A model generated the notes under the pieces. It was not told where the DNA came from. It did not search any database and saw nothing but the letters and a program-made list of their open reading frames with translations. Positions 1 to 13,799 of a DNA stretch of 64,000 nucleotides are shown here, piece by piece. Numbering within the stretch: position 1 is the first letter of the stretch; the number at the start of each line of letters is the position of its first letter. The DNA is taken from the NCBI GenBank assembly GCA_027382625.1, contig JAJKFJ010020997.1, forward strand, positions 1 through 64,000, in the 5' to 3' direction. The stretch is from Tetmemena sp. SeJ-2015 (lineage: Eukaryota > Ciliophora > Spirotrichea > Sporadotrichida > Oxytrichidae). The translations under genes were made by a program, and so were the position numbers.

Positions 1-3000
1 AAATTATCTTTTTATTAAATTCTCAATATATCTCTCTTTTATAAAATTTAACTAAATTTGGTTTAGTCTTAGAATTTATCTTTGTGTAATTTATATAAGT
101 ACGACACACATTATATTTGATTTTTTAAACTTTGAGTCTGGATGGACCTTTGCGTTTCTCTGAGTGTTGGGTTTACTTTTTTCTCTGCTTTTCTACTTCT
201 CTGATGAGTTCTTAATTGAATGCTCTTGCGTGCGTATCGTATCCTGAGGGTTCTTGACTTGCTTCTCCTTGCTCACTAGATCAGAGGTAGGGTTGCTTTC
301 AGATTAAAATATTAAAATGCTCAAAGTAATAATTAGTCTGACTTGAATCCTAAATCAGAGATCTCGTTATTTCTAGTCTTGAACGCGAAGAGATTCTCTA
401 TAATCTAAATTAAAATGAAATAGTAGGATTATTCTAGTCTTTGATTTGAAGCATATTTTGAGGAGTCTGAGAGCTCACTATCTCTTGCATGAGTTGTTCA
501 TCTTCTAGCATATTCTGCCCAATCATACTGCCATGATCAACAAGATGTGTCTCTGAATTGTAGTTCTTGTCATCTTGCTTGAACTTTAGTGAACTAACGC
601 CCTTTCTCTCTTCCTCCTCTTCTTCCTTTATAAACCTACTTGATAAAAAAATAAAGTCGAAGTTTTCTAAGTCTTGATCTCTGATCTGTTACAGAATTAT
701 CGTCTTCGGCGATTTGATCAAGTGCAAGTTAAACATAAAAGTTCTTATCTCAAATCCTAAATGGTTCCTCCTTGCTTTGTATTCCTGCTCTTTCTCAGCT
801 TCTGATAGGGCGTTTCAAAGTTAAATTAATTTACTTTTATAACTAACTATTCATCATCCATAAAGGAGAAACCCTTCTTAGTGTTATGTGAAGAGTTGGC
901 CTTGACTCTAATGATTTACAAGTCCTTCACGAAAGCATCACCAAGCGATTGCTTTATCCTATGCATGATCAGCTCTTCTTGGTAGCGCTTTCTCTCCTCC
1001 GTATCTAGCTATTGAAGTTCTTCCTCATCTAACTCGCTTAAAAGATTTAATTATACTACATTTACTTATTGATTGCTTTAAGGTTTGGATTTATGCCCAT
1101 TGGCTCTGCCCTTTTATTACACTGCTGTGAAATAATTATTTTTTAAAAGGGGCATTAATTGCTTAATAGCTAATAAGATCCTCTATCTAATGAGAGAGCG
1201 TCTCATCATCATAATTATTCACAACTTTATCCTCAAACAGCATGCCTTCTTACAAACTGTCCATTCCGCTCTCTACATGAGCAGATCCTCTTTTCTTCAA
1301 ACCTCTTTAAAATCTTATACAAATGAAGTGCGTTAGTTTAATTCTTTTGACTGGGTTGGGAATATTAAGAGTATCCATTTCTGGCTATGATTGAATGTTG
1401 TTCTTATCCTTCTCATCAAGTTCTTAGCTCATGATCTTAAGCACTTTGAATTTCCTAGCCTATAAAATTAATGCTAAAGAGAGAGATTAAAATATTTAGC
1501 GATTTGCTTTGACAAAGATTAGTTGGGCATTAAGTTATCAACAGCAACCGAGTGAGAGCCAGCCCTTTGATGCTGGTTCTTTATAAAGTGAGGCTTGATC
1601 TTCAAATCTTTCTTCAAGGTGAAAGAAGTTTCAAGCTCATAATTTGGCAACCTAGCTGAATCAAACAATCATGAAATTAATGAATCATCTATGTTAAGGG
1701 AAATGTTCTTGTTGTAGTCTTTCTCCGAATCACTCAAAGTTTCCATGTCTTCTCCTTTAATTAGAACCCGCTGTGAGTCTTTCAAAGAATATAATTCTAT
1801 GGTTATACTAGATTCCTAAAGTTGAGAGCTATCTTCTTCCTTGAGACTCTGTTTTTAACTAAGTTGCCTGCTGCGCTTGTGTCTTGATTTGTGAGCAAGT
1901 TGTCAGCTGGGTTGATACCAGCCGCAGCCAATACTTTCTCTTTTCCAAGGTAAAACTAGATGCGCTCGATGTTCTTCTAATTCAGGATTAGCTCTCCTCT
2001 ATCTAACATCATCTCCAGCACCCTAAGCGATTCTTGGAACTTCTCAATCTATTACAATAACACTTTCAAAAAGATCAAATTTATAGTTCTCTCTTAGGAT
2101 ATTGTTATCCTCAATCATTTCTATCTCTTGTAGAAGCAGCTTCATCCTGCTGTGGTCGCCACAGAAACACAAGTAGGTGTATAGCCTTGGCAGGGCTCGC
2201 ACAATTACGTTCTTAACTTGGAAGTACATCTTAAAAGCAAACACTGCGAAGAACACTATGTTGCTTATCAGAATCACCAAGAAGATAGAAAAATAGTGAG
2301 AATTAATTTGAATTGATTAAGAGTAAGAACTTGGTGTTTTCTGTGAGCGCAACTTAAGAAGAACTGGATGAGGAGCCAGTATCGACATCTGTAGTGTCTA
2401 CTGAAACGATAAAGAAAATACCGCAGAAAATAGTCAGGATAGAAGACACTATAGAGATTGACTCAAGCTGGTTTAAGGTCACTGTCACGAAAGGATTCTT
2501 AGTCAGGTTTACACTCATGAAGAAGATAAGCATCAGTAGTACCGTCAATGCTTAATCATAAGTATTTTACACCTCGATTAAATTTGTTTTGCTTGAGTGA
2601 TGACTCCATACTGCACCAAGAAAACTTAGATGAAGATGAGGAAGATCTTCCTGTACATGATAATTGACTCCCAGTAGTAGAATCTCTGTTTGTAGCCTCT
2701 GTACAAGAAGCCATACTTCTGTTTAACCTCCAAATTGTCCAACTTATCCTTAACTCCTGAAAGCAAAATGTAAGAGAAGAGTGGGATTCCTAAACCCCAA
2801 ACTACCAAAGCAGGAAGAGCAATTCCCAAAGCCCAAAAAGTATGTTGTCCTATGTAGCAGACGATTTCTAAATCGTTCTTCACTCTATCATCGCCATCTA
2901 TTGCGACACAACTAAAAGCAGAAGTTAAAGAGTACATTATATTACTTGAAAGCATTGAAAACGTATTTGACTATGTTTGGATGAACCAGGAAGAGCAAAA

Positions 3001-6000
3001 TAACTATTGAGGAAGTAGAACTTGCTACGAACTTTTGCCTATCAGAAGGCTTTCTGTAGATGATACCCCAAACTGAGTAGCTCACTGTTCCAAGTAAGAA
3101 AGGCAGTAAAGCAAAAAGAGCCAGCTTGAAGTAAAATATTCTAAAAGGAATAAGAGATTCATCATCCGTGGTTGTTGAAGAAGAGTTTGAACTCTCAGAA
3201 TCATATCTTTATAAAAAATACATATCCTTTATCGTTACTGAGGAAGCAATCAACTGAAAAGATTTGATTAGAGGCTTCTCCAACTGTATCATTTGCTTTG
3301 AAATAATCTAGGACTATCTAAGGCCAGCTGAAATCAAAAGATGCAGTTAGCACGATGAGTTGAATATGATTAAGGAGAATTTTCTAGAAGACACTCGTGA
3401 TATTCTTTATGTTAGCTGCTCCTTTAAGAGTAGAACGAATCATGAAACTTATCAATAGGATTGCACCTAAGAAAATCGCTATGATTCTCACAACGTTTGT
3501 ATTAAACTCAGGACACTTATCGCACTTGAATGAACTTGAGACTGAATAACCAGACTTGCAGTCTGCACAAAGTATACCCTAATAGCCTGTGTAGCAATCG
3601 CCCATGGGATTGTTTGCTGGTGCTATCATTCCACTATATTGTTTGAGATATGTGAAGTATACTTACAGACAGGCATCGGTATTGAAACACTTGATAAATG
3701 TCTTAGTGAGATTGTTCTTTCTCCAGTAAAAATAAGATTTAGAGCAACCTGGTTGAGGCCCAATATTTGCTCCACCGTTGCAAATTGCTTTGGTTGTGGG
3801 ACAAGTAAGGCAATTCCCTGGCTCTGTCATTTTCACCAAGGAATAAGAACTTCCTGAACTGCATTCTAATAATTTAATCCATTAAAATTCATTCCTCACA
3901 ACTATAGATATCTTAAAAAAGTAATTAAATTTTACGATCCAGAGCTTGTGAAACTCTCACCAATTATACATTCTCTGAGACTGACTGTGATTTGGAAGTC
4001 TATTTTGGTGGCATTTTTACCCAAACTCTATGTAAGATACTCTTGATTAGCCGGCTTTGTTGTGTCTATTCCTTCTGAGGTATAAGAAAGTTTGTATTCA
4101 CAGCCTGGGGCAGCAGTGAATGTTATATTCGAAAGTTTGTAAACTCCATTCTGTGAATAGAAAGTGGTAACTCCTGTGATGCCTGCCTCGTATCTAGTCG
4201 CATCCACAGTTTTACTTATGACAGCCTCCAAACTTATATCTAGCTTTTTGCTATTCTCTGTCCCTACTATTTGTCCGTATGGATCGACTAAAGCGATATA
4301 CATCTCTGGCAGATCACCTCCACTCCTCTAATCTGACGTTGAAGAACTGGTTTGATCAGCTGTCAGATCACTAGTGACTGTATCAGCAAGTCTTCTTCTT
4401 TATTCTCTCTGTTCTTAAAGCCTTCTCAAATTTTCTTTACTGCCTGATGAAGTGGGATTTGCTCTCAGTAGCTACTCTTGGTACTTCAAAAATTTTTAAG
4501 ATATATTGAAACTGAGTTGAGTTGATGAGAGCTATCTTTTAGGGATAGCTGCCCATGTTATCTGCATACACTCCTGCATAATTATTTGAGTAAGAGAACT
4601 TATTGGAGGAGAGAAGAGTAGGTTGAATATCACTCCAGTAAATTGCTCCCCCAGAGGTGTTTGCAACATTATCAGAGAAGCTATTTGTAGAAGAGAAGTT
4701 GAAGACGCAGCCATAAGGATCAGCACAAGATAAGTACATACCTCCTCCGTTTATGGCCCAATTATTTATAATATTTGTGAAAGTACTGCTTTGAATAAGA
4801 GTATTTATCATTAATAGATTTAACATAGCAATTGGAAAATATATTTATCACATTTTTGAGAAGTAAGACTCCTCCATTACCATTTGAGGCTATGCAGTTT
4901 GAGAAAGTTCCATTTACAACTTTTAATTTAAACGATAATTTCTTTTTAACTTTAACGTTGTAGTAAGCACTGTTCGTTTACTGCTCCTAAGTCTGTGTTG
5001 AGAATTCTAAATTAAGTGCTCCTCCCTCGTAAGCTGTAGAATTAGAGACTGAGAGATTATAAGTCCAAAACAAGGGGCAATCAAAGCTTAAATATATTAT
5101 CAAAGCAATAGATAGAGCCACCTTTGGCCGCATAGGAATCAAGAGTGAGCTTAGATTTCCCTATACGAGTAATTGAAGATTATTATTATTCTTACTTTTA
5201 ATAGTTAGTCCGTAAGAGAAGAAGTTAACTTGCTACAAGTATATGGAGCTTGGCGCTTGTAGATTGGTTATTTTACTGTTATTGAAAATAATAAATATCT
5301 AATATTGAAAATAATAAATATCTAATTATGAAAGCGATGTAGTTGAGGACATCAGTGGAGTATAAATCTGCTCCATAAAGCGTTGCGTAGTTGTCTTTGA
5401 ATGTTGATCCATTTATATTGAGAATACTGAAACTGGCGCTGTAGATGGCTCCACCTGATTGGTAAGCATAGCTGTTCTAGAACACTGAACTTACTATAGA
5501 GATCATTGACTCGCCCTGGATGTACAAAGCTCCTCCTAGTTTAGCATATCCATTCGCGAAGGTGCAACTCTCTATTGTGATGTTCGAGTTCATGATTATG
5601 TGAATGAAACTACCTTTGTTAAGTTATTTAAAAACCAAATTAATTCCTCTTTTATGCTAAATAATGAACATTTTTTTAATTACGTAGTTGATTTGTTGTT
5701 GTACTTGACAACTTCTATCTTCTGAGAAAGGATATTTCTAATAGATTCCATAAGAAAAAAGTTAATGAAAATTACTTAGTGTCATCTGTGAATTTGCTGT
5801 TAAAAGTTTATTAATTCTTCTATATACTTAATCTGTTATTAATGGTGAGATTAGGAGAAGCCAATAAAGATATTCTTTGAGAGTGACTGTGCCACATTCA
5901 TTTCAAAGGATGAGTTATTGATGGTGGCATTCTGCACATACATTAACTAGATCATGTTCTGTGTAGCCTCGTTAATGTAGAAAATAAAAACATCCACTAC

Positions 6001-9000
6001 ATAATTTACTTAAGAACCTTGAATTGTATATTTCGATTGGCTCAGTCTAAAGAATTAATCGAATTAAGTCTTAGAAGAACTTACTTCACTTGATTCTAGG
6101 CAATTCAAAACCAAAAATAAGCCGAAGTTTCTTGAGCGTGTTGCTTATAAAAAAATATAATCAAGTAAGCTATAGAAGATGCTGTTTAAGATTTTTAAGT
6201 AGGATTTAGTCACTAGATTGATCACTCCCGCTTTGTAGACAGCTATGTTTGAAGAAAAGGTTGAGTAGCTAGATTCAAGATACGCCTCGTTATCTTATAA
6301 AGAAAGATTCATATAAATTCAATAAATCTAATTGGACTACTCCTGCAGTATAAACTATTATCATAAAGTAAGTATAGGCATAGTTGTTTTTGAAGGTGGA
6401 ATACTAAAGGTAGAGCTTAGATTGAGTTACTTGGAAAACTCCTCCAGTCAGTGCTGAATTCACTAAATTATTAATGAAGGGAGAGTTTCTTTCTTACATT
6501 AAAAGAGTGAGGATTAGTCATACATCTTGGTGTTATAGATGTAGAACACTCCACCTGCCAGAGATAAGGAGCAATACTTGTACGAATTGCAATCAATCAA
6601 AATAATTTAGTATTATTTGCTAGTAGAGTTAACTAGCTTGGCGTTTGAAATGGTAAAGGCTGAGCTGTATACGGATTTCTTGGAATTTGTGTAGGTGATT
6701 ATGTCCACCAGCTCATAGTAGATCATACACTGGAACGTATTGCTTAATTATGAATTTATGATATCATTTACGATTAGCTTGTCAGTATGATCGTAGTATC
6801 AGAGCCAATAGATGAGATGATGGATCCTTCCTTGCTGAGTGAATCCTTAACCTTAACACTTGACAAGAGAATCGATTTCGCTGCGTTAGAATAGATGAAA
6901 CCTCCAGTCGAATCAGGATTAGTCAAGGAATTCTTTGAGTTTGTCACAGTTGAATCGGAAACTGTAAAAACCAGGTAAAAATATTAAGATGCAATTTATT
7001 ATTCTTTAAGTCAATTAAATATCTGATAGCGTTTGTAATAAAGGGACTTCAGCTCTATGTGATATCTTGAAATATTTTTTAATAAATGTTTTATATATAT
7101 AAGATAGAGATTCAATGTTTGAGAAGGTTACTGTATTGAAGTTGTATATGCCATCATCCATGGAGAAAATAACCCCCGCCTGAGTAAAATATAAGTAGCA
7201 TAGATCTTATTGAAGCTTAGGGATGTGAATTAGGTAGTTTTAATAGTAGAAGTAGAAAACACCCCTCCTATCAATGAATAGATGCTCTTATAAGCGGAGT
7301 TTTTGTCTTCGATATAAGTAGCAGACTTCAAGTAAAAGACACCGTTTTTTAATTTGAGTTAATGTAAATAATAGTTGGCTAAATAAGCTAGATTTTGAAC
7401 TTTATTTGAGTCTAGAAAGAGATTGGTAAAGCTTTCCGAATAATAAAAGCCTGCGAAATTGTTAACCTGCTATGTCCCCTCTCTTATGTCAAGTAGTTAC
7501 TTAGTTATATTTAAAATGAAATTTATTTGTGGAAGAGACTCCCTAAATTATTGAATTTGAGATTGTTGTGGTCAGCACAGAGGTCAAGTAGAATCCTAAA
7601 TAAAGCTATGGTAGGTTTTCAAAATTAGCTGAGTAGTATTGCTGAATGTTAATTGTGGTACTAGTGATAGCCACCGTCTGAAAATACTTTAAATCAAAGA
7701 GAGCTGCTCTTGTTTCCGACTCATACTTGGTCGCATAATCTACAATTTTTTTCCTAAATATAAATACTAACTTATAATTTTATCATAGTACGTTTTATAG
7801 GTATCTGCTTGTAGATTTATTGTGCAAGTGTCTATAGTAAGCGTACTTTTTTGGTTGGAAGACTGTCGTGCGTAAATTAACGAACCTGAATATAAAATTA
7901 AGAATATATTGCGATCACATTCACTAGTGTAGTTTGCACAGCAGTCATTCAAGATAACTGCACCTGTCTGTATAGACCCAGTCAAAGTTTTAATTAAAAA
8001 ATGATTAAGATAAATTGAGTTAGGTTGCAAGAAGAGCAGTAAACTACTGCACCTTAGATGGCAGAGATATTCTGATAGGTGCTATTTGTATCTGTCACAT
8101 TCATATTTCCTGAAAAATAGTAAACTCCGCCTCCAATTTATTTAACATATATTTATTTGTGTAGCTAGGGATTCTTAATTTCCACTTGAGTCCCTTGGAT
8201 ATAGGAATTGATCGACGCAGTTCTAAACAGTATTTGCGAGAAGAGTAATTGTTGAAAGTGCGCCGGCCTGCGGATTAGCAATTTTGAAATAAAATGCATG
8301 GTTTTGGCTTGGAGATGTTTAGTTATAAGCCTCAGAGAATAATGTCTCTTCATCCCATAAAGATTAGAATTACCTATATTGAATAAGTGAGCAAGTGTTT
8401 GAGATTATACAATAGTAGCTGTTATCGAGCCTTTGGTTGAGTAGGAATAAATTATGCCACCAGGTCCATTCACTGCTAAGTTGTCCTAGTAAAATGCATT
8501 TTAAATTTAATGCTAATGATGAAGAGAAATCAGTCGAGCTGCTAATATCCATCAAGAATACTCCTCCGTACCCCTCCGTGTATGTCTTCACGAAGTTAGT
8601 GTTGTTAATCGATACAACAACTTTTTAGCAAGATATGAAGAAGACACCACCTCCTGAAATGTCATTAAAGGTTGAAGAGTACCAGTCATAGCTATCACCA
8701 TTGAAGCCTTTGGTTCCAGAGCTGATTTTATAGAAGTCCGTATCTGAAATCTACAAAACGAATTTGGAGTAATACCCAGAGAAATACAGGAATCCTCCGT
8801 TGTCCATAGTGTGAATAATTAAAATTCACATAAATAACTTTACATGAATGTTTTCAATGGTAAAATTTTTTATCTCCATCGTCATGTCAGGTATAGAGTT
8901 GATTTAAAAAAGAGAGGATACATTAGTTTAAAAATATATGATGGCTGGCATTTCAAAGTAGAATACTCCACCTTAAAATGCCTAGATGTTCTCGAATGAT

Positions 9001-12000
9001 GGCTCTTCAAAGAGAAGACCAGTACATTTGTAGCAGTAAACGCTGCCTCCAAAGATTCCATAGTTATTTTCATAGACTGAAAATGACTCATTGAAAAACG
9101 ACAAATTTTGTGAGGAGATATAAAAGATTCCTCCTCTATAGGCGTATCGACATCCTTTGTAAAGAAATAAATTACTTAAACGTTTCCATAAGAATTTACA
9201 GCGACCATGCCAGAAGATATTTTAAATTATTACTTTAATTAAATAAAATTAAGATGTCTAAGTAACGAATGCACTCCCAAAATTATCATAATCAGCATAA
9301 TTATCTGAGACATCTGTGATCTCCTTAGCTAAGGCATTGACATAAGTTTCACTGTAATCATCATAATCTAAAAATACATTTAAGAGTAAAATATTTTTAG
9401 GATCTGCTGAAGTTTTGTTATTATCTGCTTGGATTATAGTGCTCCTTTCTATGAAGAGACTTATAAAATCTTTTTGGTTTATGAATGCTACGTAGCCTGA
9501 TGATGTCCAGTAATAGTGGTCCTACAGATACTCATTTGCGCTTAAAAAGGAATCCATGTAGTTGTCTTCAAAAATGCAATGAAGGACCCATAGCTCATAT
9601 ATGCTATTTTCTATGTCTGCTGAGGCAGTGGACCAAGTTGGATTTACAGAGAAGATTCCACCAAGTACTTAATTCAAATTAATATAATTAATTTTTGCAA
9701 AGCTGAGTAAATACTTGATAATTGCCTAGATTAAACTTAATCAGACCACCATTAATTGCATGAGCGTTGTCAACGCTAACATCATAGACCCATGCTATAA
9801 CTTAGCATAATTTCAATATTTTAAATGCTCCAGCATTTCCAACTATGTTAGACACTTCACTCTCTTAAAATATGATGAGATTTCGTCATCGTTAATTAAG
9901 TCATCTATTTAATAATTTGCCCGTAAGATCGGCATCATTAAATGAAGATGCATCTTTGTAGTTATATTGTTAAAATGGCTCATAGTCATAGTCTAAGCCA
10001 TTATTTATATTAGAGATGCTCATACTCCAAGTCTTCATTTAAAATCGAATTTATAATTTAGACTATGTTTAGATTGAAGAGTGAATGGTTTGTATTGCAA
10101 TAGCAGTTTATATCTTATAGAGTGAGTCCATCCACATAGAATAGCACAATATCTTTATCGATATAAAAATATTCCCTTTTATTCAAAAACCTATTAAAAT
10201 ATGTTGAAAGATGAATCCAGTTTTATTTTCAAGCTAATTCTAGAATGTCAAATTTGAATAGTAGATACGAGGTCCAATTCGAAAACTTAGGAACTAGAAT
10301 CAAACCCAAACAAAGGAAGTTTTTCATAGAGATAGTCAGATTGATATTCATAGCTAGCGTCAAAGAAAACCTCGTATTCTTCGAAATCGTAATTTTCCTT
10401 AATCTGATTGAAGATCCATGAATCTAAGAAGCAAATTTTAAATTAAGCCATTCTGGTCTTAAAATTAGGAATTTTGTATTTTAAGCGAGCCGTAATAGTT
10501 TTTAAAGGTGACTAGCAAGCCTTATGATCTATCATAAGATAAAAGCATAAATTATCTATTTAGAGTAGTAGAGAATGAAAATTGATTGATGGTTGTCATA
10601 TTATCGATATCCATATTAATTTTAAGATTTAATAAAGCGAATATACACCCTAACGACTTATTACCAGTAGTTTCTTTATAAAAATCTTCTCCATAATCAT
10701 TGAATTCTTAATCAGCGTAGCCAACCACTGAGTTATATAGCCAATACTCTTCTGATGAGGAAGTTTCTTATAGGAGAATGGTTTGACGCTCTGAGGCTGG
10801 AATGTGATCGCTAAGAGAGTAAAATTTGAATAAATCCAGCATTTCACCTACGTTTTCTCCATTGTCCATGAAATACTCGTCCTTTATACTAGTCCATAGA
10901 ACTCCCCTTAAATCTATCAAACCTTCATTTAAATAGGAGGCAAATTTATAATCATTGTTGGAGACGAAATTCTTCTCATAATAGTTTCCACTGATTTCAA
11001 TTTTCCTAGCATCAATTATCCCATCTTGGAGGGTTATTTCCATATTGCCTGAAAAGTCGTAAGGAGAACCACTACCTTAATATGATTGAGCTGCTATTCG
11101 AATGATAAATAAATTAAACATGCTATTGGAATCTCCATCAGTTAAGGTCTATCTAGAGTATCAGAGTCTGGGTAATCATAATAATTTTATCCTGGAAAAT
11201 AAATTAATCTTAGCAAGAGATGCTCAAATAATATTTAGTGCTCACGACTGATCCTCCGTACTTTGAGCATCCGAAATTCATCTCAAATTGATTATTGGAG
11301 ATGATTATTCCTCCGCATGGTTGAAGGGGGGGGGGGAAAATGCTATCGAAATAAGGATGTAATTTCAAATCTGTATCAATCCCTCTTTAATGCAATTTGA
11401 AATGAAGTTTCCAAAGAGAAATTCCCTAAATCGTTTAATATTATATTACTAATGATTGTGCATAATTGAAATCAAGTTCTTTGTCTAGAGATAGGATCTT
11501 TCAGATATGTTATTAAATTAACACTTTGATAATTTTTCCCAAGAATGATTTCTAAAGTTGAAAAAGCTAATTACGAAATATAACTTTCTGTAAAAAAATT
11601 TGAAGAAATAAAATAAAATTTTAGCAATAAATGAGGAATTAATCTTTAGAAGCGTCATATACAAATCCTTGGTCCTCATTAAAGATAAAGCATCCGTATT
11701 CGTACCCTAAGATATTCCCTTCAAACACAGAGTCTTAAATAAAAAAGCTAAAAAAATGTAAAAATAGTGATTGGACCCTAAAATGATTTGAGCTGGAGGA
11801 TCTTTCCATGATGTTGCATTCCAAAGCTTGGATTCACAAGCACTACTAAACTTTCTTTTTTCATCCAGTTTCCAAAGTTAATGAATTTGCTCTAAAACAA
11901 AGCCTTTTATATTTATATGCTGTTTGAAATCTCTAGACTGTAACAATCTGCTGTACAAGTGACAACTGAGCTGGAATCATCCTCTGCCGCATACATCTTC

Positions 12001-13760
12001 TCATAGATAGAATACTGCAAGTAGTTCAATCGGTATTGAAAATTTTGCTAAAAATTGGAGATATGAAATCTATCTTTATTTGCTGCGGCTTAGTTAAATT
12101 GCCTTCATCTGGCTGGAAGTTGAGATAATAGTTCCTCACTATAGACCCACAACTCGAAAACTTGTCAAATAGAATCAATTAATTTTACTATGAATTACTT
12201 AAAATACGGAGTCTTAGATTTTAATGTAACCTCCAAAAGTATTTGTCTCGATCAGAGAGTTGAAATCGAAAAGGTAGTTATTGAACGCGCAATTCTAGAA
12301 TAAGTGTTTCAAGATAAAGGGAATTGATTACTTAAATTAGAAGAGTGGGAGGCTCTGTAAGTTGAGTAGATAGAGAAATGTCAAACTTAAATTTTAAATT
12401 AATCCTTTTAATTTACTTGATGAAATAGCCACCGTCTGCTATGTTACATGCCTCACTCCTATATCAATAAATTAGAACTATAAAGTCTTTTATACGGTTA
12501 GTTTTCGTAAATATTGCAGGTTGATGCCGTAGTCAGTCCATAATCCACAATAAAAAAATAAGATAAGTCGCATATCTATTAAAAATTGAGAAGGTGTTGG
12601 GTATGATGTCGCAACACCTCTACGTCTTTTGAAGGCAGTCGGGTATATCATCCAAAGAAGAGCCTGAAGCAAAAGTTAAATTCTTTTTCTTGAAAAAAGA
12701 AATTATTACTTACTGACGATTGAATCTAGACTATCAAAAATAATGTTTGTATATTTATCAATTTAAAATTATGATGTTTTATTAATTTGAATTAATTGTA
12801 AGCGTTAGCCCTCCTCCTACAAATATAATTAAATAGCTTGAATTTGGCGCCTAGTTTGTTATATATCGTGAGCTAATCACCATCACTAACACAAGAAAAA
12901 TATATGAAAGAAGTGTCTGAGCTATCTATAGAGCAGAACATGGGTTGTATGGTCATCTATATATTCTGAGACTGAGAATCGAATTTCATGGGTCTATAAT
13001 TCTGCTTATAGGTCCTGAGTACATAGTGATCGCCATTAAGGAGATAGATTATCACTGTGCAGGTTGTCCTCACATTAGCGCACAATTCGTAAGATCTGGT
13101 CAAGGCATCGTTTAATTAATAAAAGTGTTGACTGAGCTAAATGGATTGCTTCTTGAGCCGTCCTAGTCTGAAGGGATGAAATTCTCATCTGGCGGTGCTT
13201 GTATTACTTAATAAGAAATACCAGTCATATAAAAGTACATAGATAGTAACAGAGTCAGTATCTTTCATTTTAGTGACGCAAGATCCATAAGAGACGTCAA
13301 CTGAAGTAAGGCTAAGATAGCTATCGGCGTAGCATTAAGTGCACATATCAGGCCCCTCACCCAAACACTCTCTGCAACTCCCATCGCAAGCTATTTAAAC
13401 ATAAGACTTCAAAACAATTTATCTTACTCTCGCAATATGACTTGTAAACTTTGCCTCTTGGGAGATACTCAGTGTAGCCATATTGGCCTGGTGGACAAAC
13501 TGAAACACAATACATGTATATTAATGTCGATGAATTTTAATCAATCTCCAGCATCATCCAAGAAGCCGTTTGAGCAGCCAAGACAGTTTTGCTCAGTAAT
13601 TAATCCATCGTCTGTTTCGCAGTTTGCACATTAAGGGTAAAAGTTAGTTGTGGATCCCAAGTTATTATCACAAGATTTAATTTTACATGTTAAAAAAATT
13701 GCAAGATTTATTAAGTTATTTTTAATACAGTCTAAGTGATAAATGATTTTAGTAAAGCTT
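1..13760 (-). CDS. Giant beta-helix repeat membrane protein, paralogue A (partial, interrupted by IESs)
   Basis: Minus-strand coding with TAA/TAG read as Gln, broken into many frames by insertions. From the N-terminal side it shows Cys-rich segments near 13.7-13.3 kb (SCDNN, CANCE, CVSVCPPGQYGY), then about 8 kb of repeats with glycine-rich turns such as GGGMYL and SGGAIYW (4.7 kb). These recall right-handed beta-helix / Pmp-type repeats. A Cys-rich region near 3.9-3.5 kb follows, then several hydrophobic membrane segments (3.4-2.0 kb) and a hydrophilic acidic tail (1.95 kb to about 0.1 kb) with stretches such as LLSELDEEELQQLDTEERK. It is clearly paralogous to the gene at 15.3-33 kb. The true start is not visible because the 5' end falls in aberrant sequence at 13.8-15.3 kb, and no in-frame TGA was found before the window edge. 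A surface receptor or adhesin-like role is inferred only. Exon borders are not resolved. Confidence 0.7.
2041..2086 (-). other. IES in paralogue A, pointer TTCTC (plus strand)
   Basis: A 46-bp insertion is flanked by TTCTC at 2041-2045 and 2087-2091. Read on the minus strand, the unspliced frame hits TGA. Removing one repeat copy plus the insertion gives ...NILREKFQESLR..., which aligns with ILLREKYSETLR in paralogue B. The ends are not GT-AG. Confidence 0.8.
5281..5326. repeat. Perfect 23-bp tandem duplication inside paralogue A
   Basis: The AT-rich unit starting ATTGAAAATAATAAATATCT is present twice head to tail (5281-5303 and 5304-5326) with no mismatch. It lies in an AT-rich stretch between coding blocks, so it may be inside an IES. 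Confidence 0.85.
11326..11336. repeat. Run of eleven G in an AT-rich coding region
   Basis: An uninterrupted G tract lies in the beta-helix region of paralogue A. The matching place in paralogue B (about 28.8 kb) has no such tract. It may be a sequencing or assembly error, or a real slippery tract. Confidence 0.8.
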
Positions 13761-13799
13761 ACCAAGGCAACTGTTCTCATATAGAAAATACTTCTCAGC

